A stretch of DNA of 64,000 nt, taken from contig VDFB02114876.1 in NCBI GenBank assembly GCA_007258455.2, forward strand, positions 1-64,000, in the 5' to 3' direction. Position 1 is the stretch's first letter, and each line of letters starts with the position of its first letter. This DNA is from Sequoia sempervirens (Eukaryota; Streptophyta; Pinopsida; Cupressales; Cupressaceae). Below the pieces are notes generated by a model, which saw only the letters and a program-made list of their open reading frames with translations, did no database searches and had not been told where the DNA came from. Both the position numbers and the translations under genes were made by a program. Of the stretch, positions 62,399 to 64,000 are shown in pieces.

Positions 62399-62416
62399 AA
62401 ATAACTTTGATTCTTT
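62399..62416. repeat. SINE target-site duplication, right copy
   Basis: Identical to 62228-62245 over 18 bases. Confidence 0.85.
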
Positions 62417-62578
62417 GATCATATAAGGTTTTTTCTAATGTCTTAATATATTTATTTTTCCCAAGTCTACATCAATATATTCAAAATTATCTTAATTCAT
62501 GCAAATGGTTAGTTTAATTTAATTTATTAATAACTTTGATTCTTTGATCATATAAGGTTTTTTCTAATGTCTTAATAT

Positions 62579-63375
62579 TTGTAGAAAAAAATATTTCTCT
62601 ATTTGGATGGGGTCATTGGAAAGCTTTAGGACATGAAGATTATGAAAGATGCAAGCACACTTTCTAAAAATATATTCTATTATATTAAATGTGTACTATT
62701 TGTCTAAGGGTTGTTGCAACATGCACTAACAAACAACCAGTGCAATAATGAATATTTATGATGGTTGTGATTTTAAGGAATATGATAGATTAGTCTTATG
62801 TACCTTTTATATTGATAGCATAGATTTATTGATTTTATGGTACATGAAATATTTGATGAATTGTTTAGTACTTGACAAGGGAATATAATTTACTTGATCA
62901 AATTATTGTACAACTCAAATTTTTAGAAGTGAACCATCTATTAATAACTGAAAGTATCATAGACAAAATTATTATACATTTTTTACTAAATAAATATATA
63001 TTTATATTACAAATATTTTGTACAAAAATGTGAAATATTTTAAAATGTGAAATAAACATACCTTAAAGATTATTTATTTATACATTTATATGGAAGAATA
63101 ACACTTGTATGGACAAAGTTGCATGACTTATATATAGGCATGCACAAATATCTTTACAAATGATTCTAAATAAAATATTTCTTCACATGTTTTGATAACC
63201 ATAATTACAATATTATTAGGATTACTCTTTTTCATGATTGTTTAATGTAAGATTTGGTATATAATACTCTATACAATGAAATATTTTACTAAAAATTACA
63301 TAGCCACCCAAGATATAGGAGCTTCAATGAAAGCACAAGAGAAATCTTGAATATGAGAGAATAATGCATGCTCCT
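62579..63375. other. AT-rich intergenic sequence, no gene seen
   Basis: No reading frame with recognisable content occurs on either strand. Confidence 0.4.
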
Positions 63376-64000
63376 CTATGAAAGGATGCACATATACAAT
63401 GAGAATGAGTTAAGAATACCAATGCTAAAGTGTGACAAATGATGATGTACATAAGGAACAAAAAGGTCTAAAGGTTCCCCCACAACATTTGAAGAAGATG
63501 ATGCAATTCCATAAGAGCTAACATCAAAGGCAAGATGAATATCCTCAATAGTGTCCTCCAAGTCTACAAGTTTGGACTCACAAAATAAATCTGCAATGTC
63601 TATCAAATAATCATCCCAAGTAGTTGTATATGGAAGATAATGAACAACTTGTTGCACCAAATAATTAGAATACATGAATGTAGAGATACTAATCTCATTA
63701 TAAGTAATAGTCGATGGTGATAAGAATTCAATGCATGAAATTCAACTACACTACTAATCCCTCAATTATATGTCCACATAAGATGCCTAAGTGTGAGCAT
63801 CAAATTTGAATATGCCAATGTTGGATTACTAGATTCCTTAGCCTCGAGATTTTGACTCATAGATGAAAAAGATGAACCCTCTAAATCTAAATTAGGATTC
63901 TTCTAGATTGAAGTCTCAATGACCATATTTGGAGGAGGAGAAGGAGCATTTGCAGAAGTCTCTTTGTCATCATGACAATCAAGCTCTTCTCATTTAGCAA
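63376..64000 (-). pseudogene. Weak minus-strand coding-like segment, unknown
   Basis: A 99-codon frame (63675-63376) follows, in reading order, a mostly open stretch from the window edge to about 63760 that is rich in Ser, Pro and Glu (for example NAPSPPPNMVIETS) with two stops. The acidic run DLEDTIEDIHLAFDVS gives it a protein-like look. It may be the end of a decayed gene or retroelement frame starting beyond the window. No family is recognised, and it could be chance. Confidence 0.2.

Larger units (their letters stand above)
62148..62578. repeat. Tandem duplication of about 128 bp, first copy split by a SINE
   Basis: The unit begins TATTTTTCCCAAGTCTACAT and ends with TTTTCTAATGTCTTAATAT. 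Copy 2 is 62449-62578. Copy 1 is 62148-62245 plus 62417-62450, with the SINE and one target copy between. Outside the SINE the copies differ at about three positions. Confidence 0.8.

Overview
This is a plant nuclear window: AT-rich, gene-poor and dominated by transposable elements of several ages. Plant-type elements (an L1-type LINE with a C-terminal RNase H, LTR retrotransposons with initiator-tRNA-Met primer sites, a hAT with a DUF659-like transposase) and broken terpene synthase and PPR genes all point to a seed plant. Low gene density and the style of the TPS and PPR fragments make a large-genome gymnosperm plausible, but that is inference.

Layout. 0.1-2.9 kb (-): a long, lightly broken reading frame of unknown family. 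4.5-5.8 kb (+): a decayed gag-like frame. 6-14 kb: AT-rich sequence with no gene seen. 14.6-18.3 kb (+): a heavily decayed Ty3/gypsy pol of Tat type with a second RNase H. 22.5-29.5 kb (+): an old Ty3/gypsy element split inside its reverse transcriptase by a 4.0 kb hAT transposon (23945-27979), whose three-exon transposase still reads open. 32.2-34.3 kb (-): the only convincing intact host gene, a secreted TolB/DPP6-like beta-propeller protein. 37.84-49.15 kb: an 11.3 kb LARD-like LTR retrotransposon with 3.6 kb LTRs, a primer site, a polypurine tract, a perfect 5 bp target duplication and no coding in its 4.1 kb interior. 50.06-56.62 kb (+): a near-complete LINE with three nonsense codons, inserted in a 473 bp tandem duplication. 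58.6-59.1 kb (+): a PPR fragment. 59.55-61.56 kb (+): a multi-exon terpene synthase pseudogene with a damaged DDxxD motif. 62.25-62.40 kb (-): a SINE-like insertion with a perfect 18 bp target duplication.

The genes do not form a pathway or operon. The window is a stratigraphy of insertions: decayed gypsy copies are oldest, while the hAT, LARD, LINE and SINE still show target duplications or open frames. No tRNA, rRNA, CRISPR or organelle insertion was recognised. The items most worth following are the LARD, the nested hAT, the LINE with 58 bp 5' monomers, the terpene synthase pseudogene and the unknown minus-strand frame.
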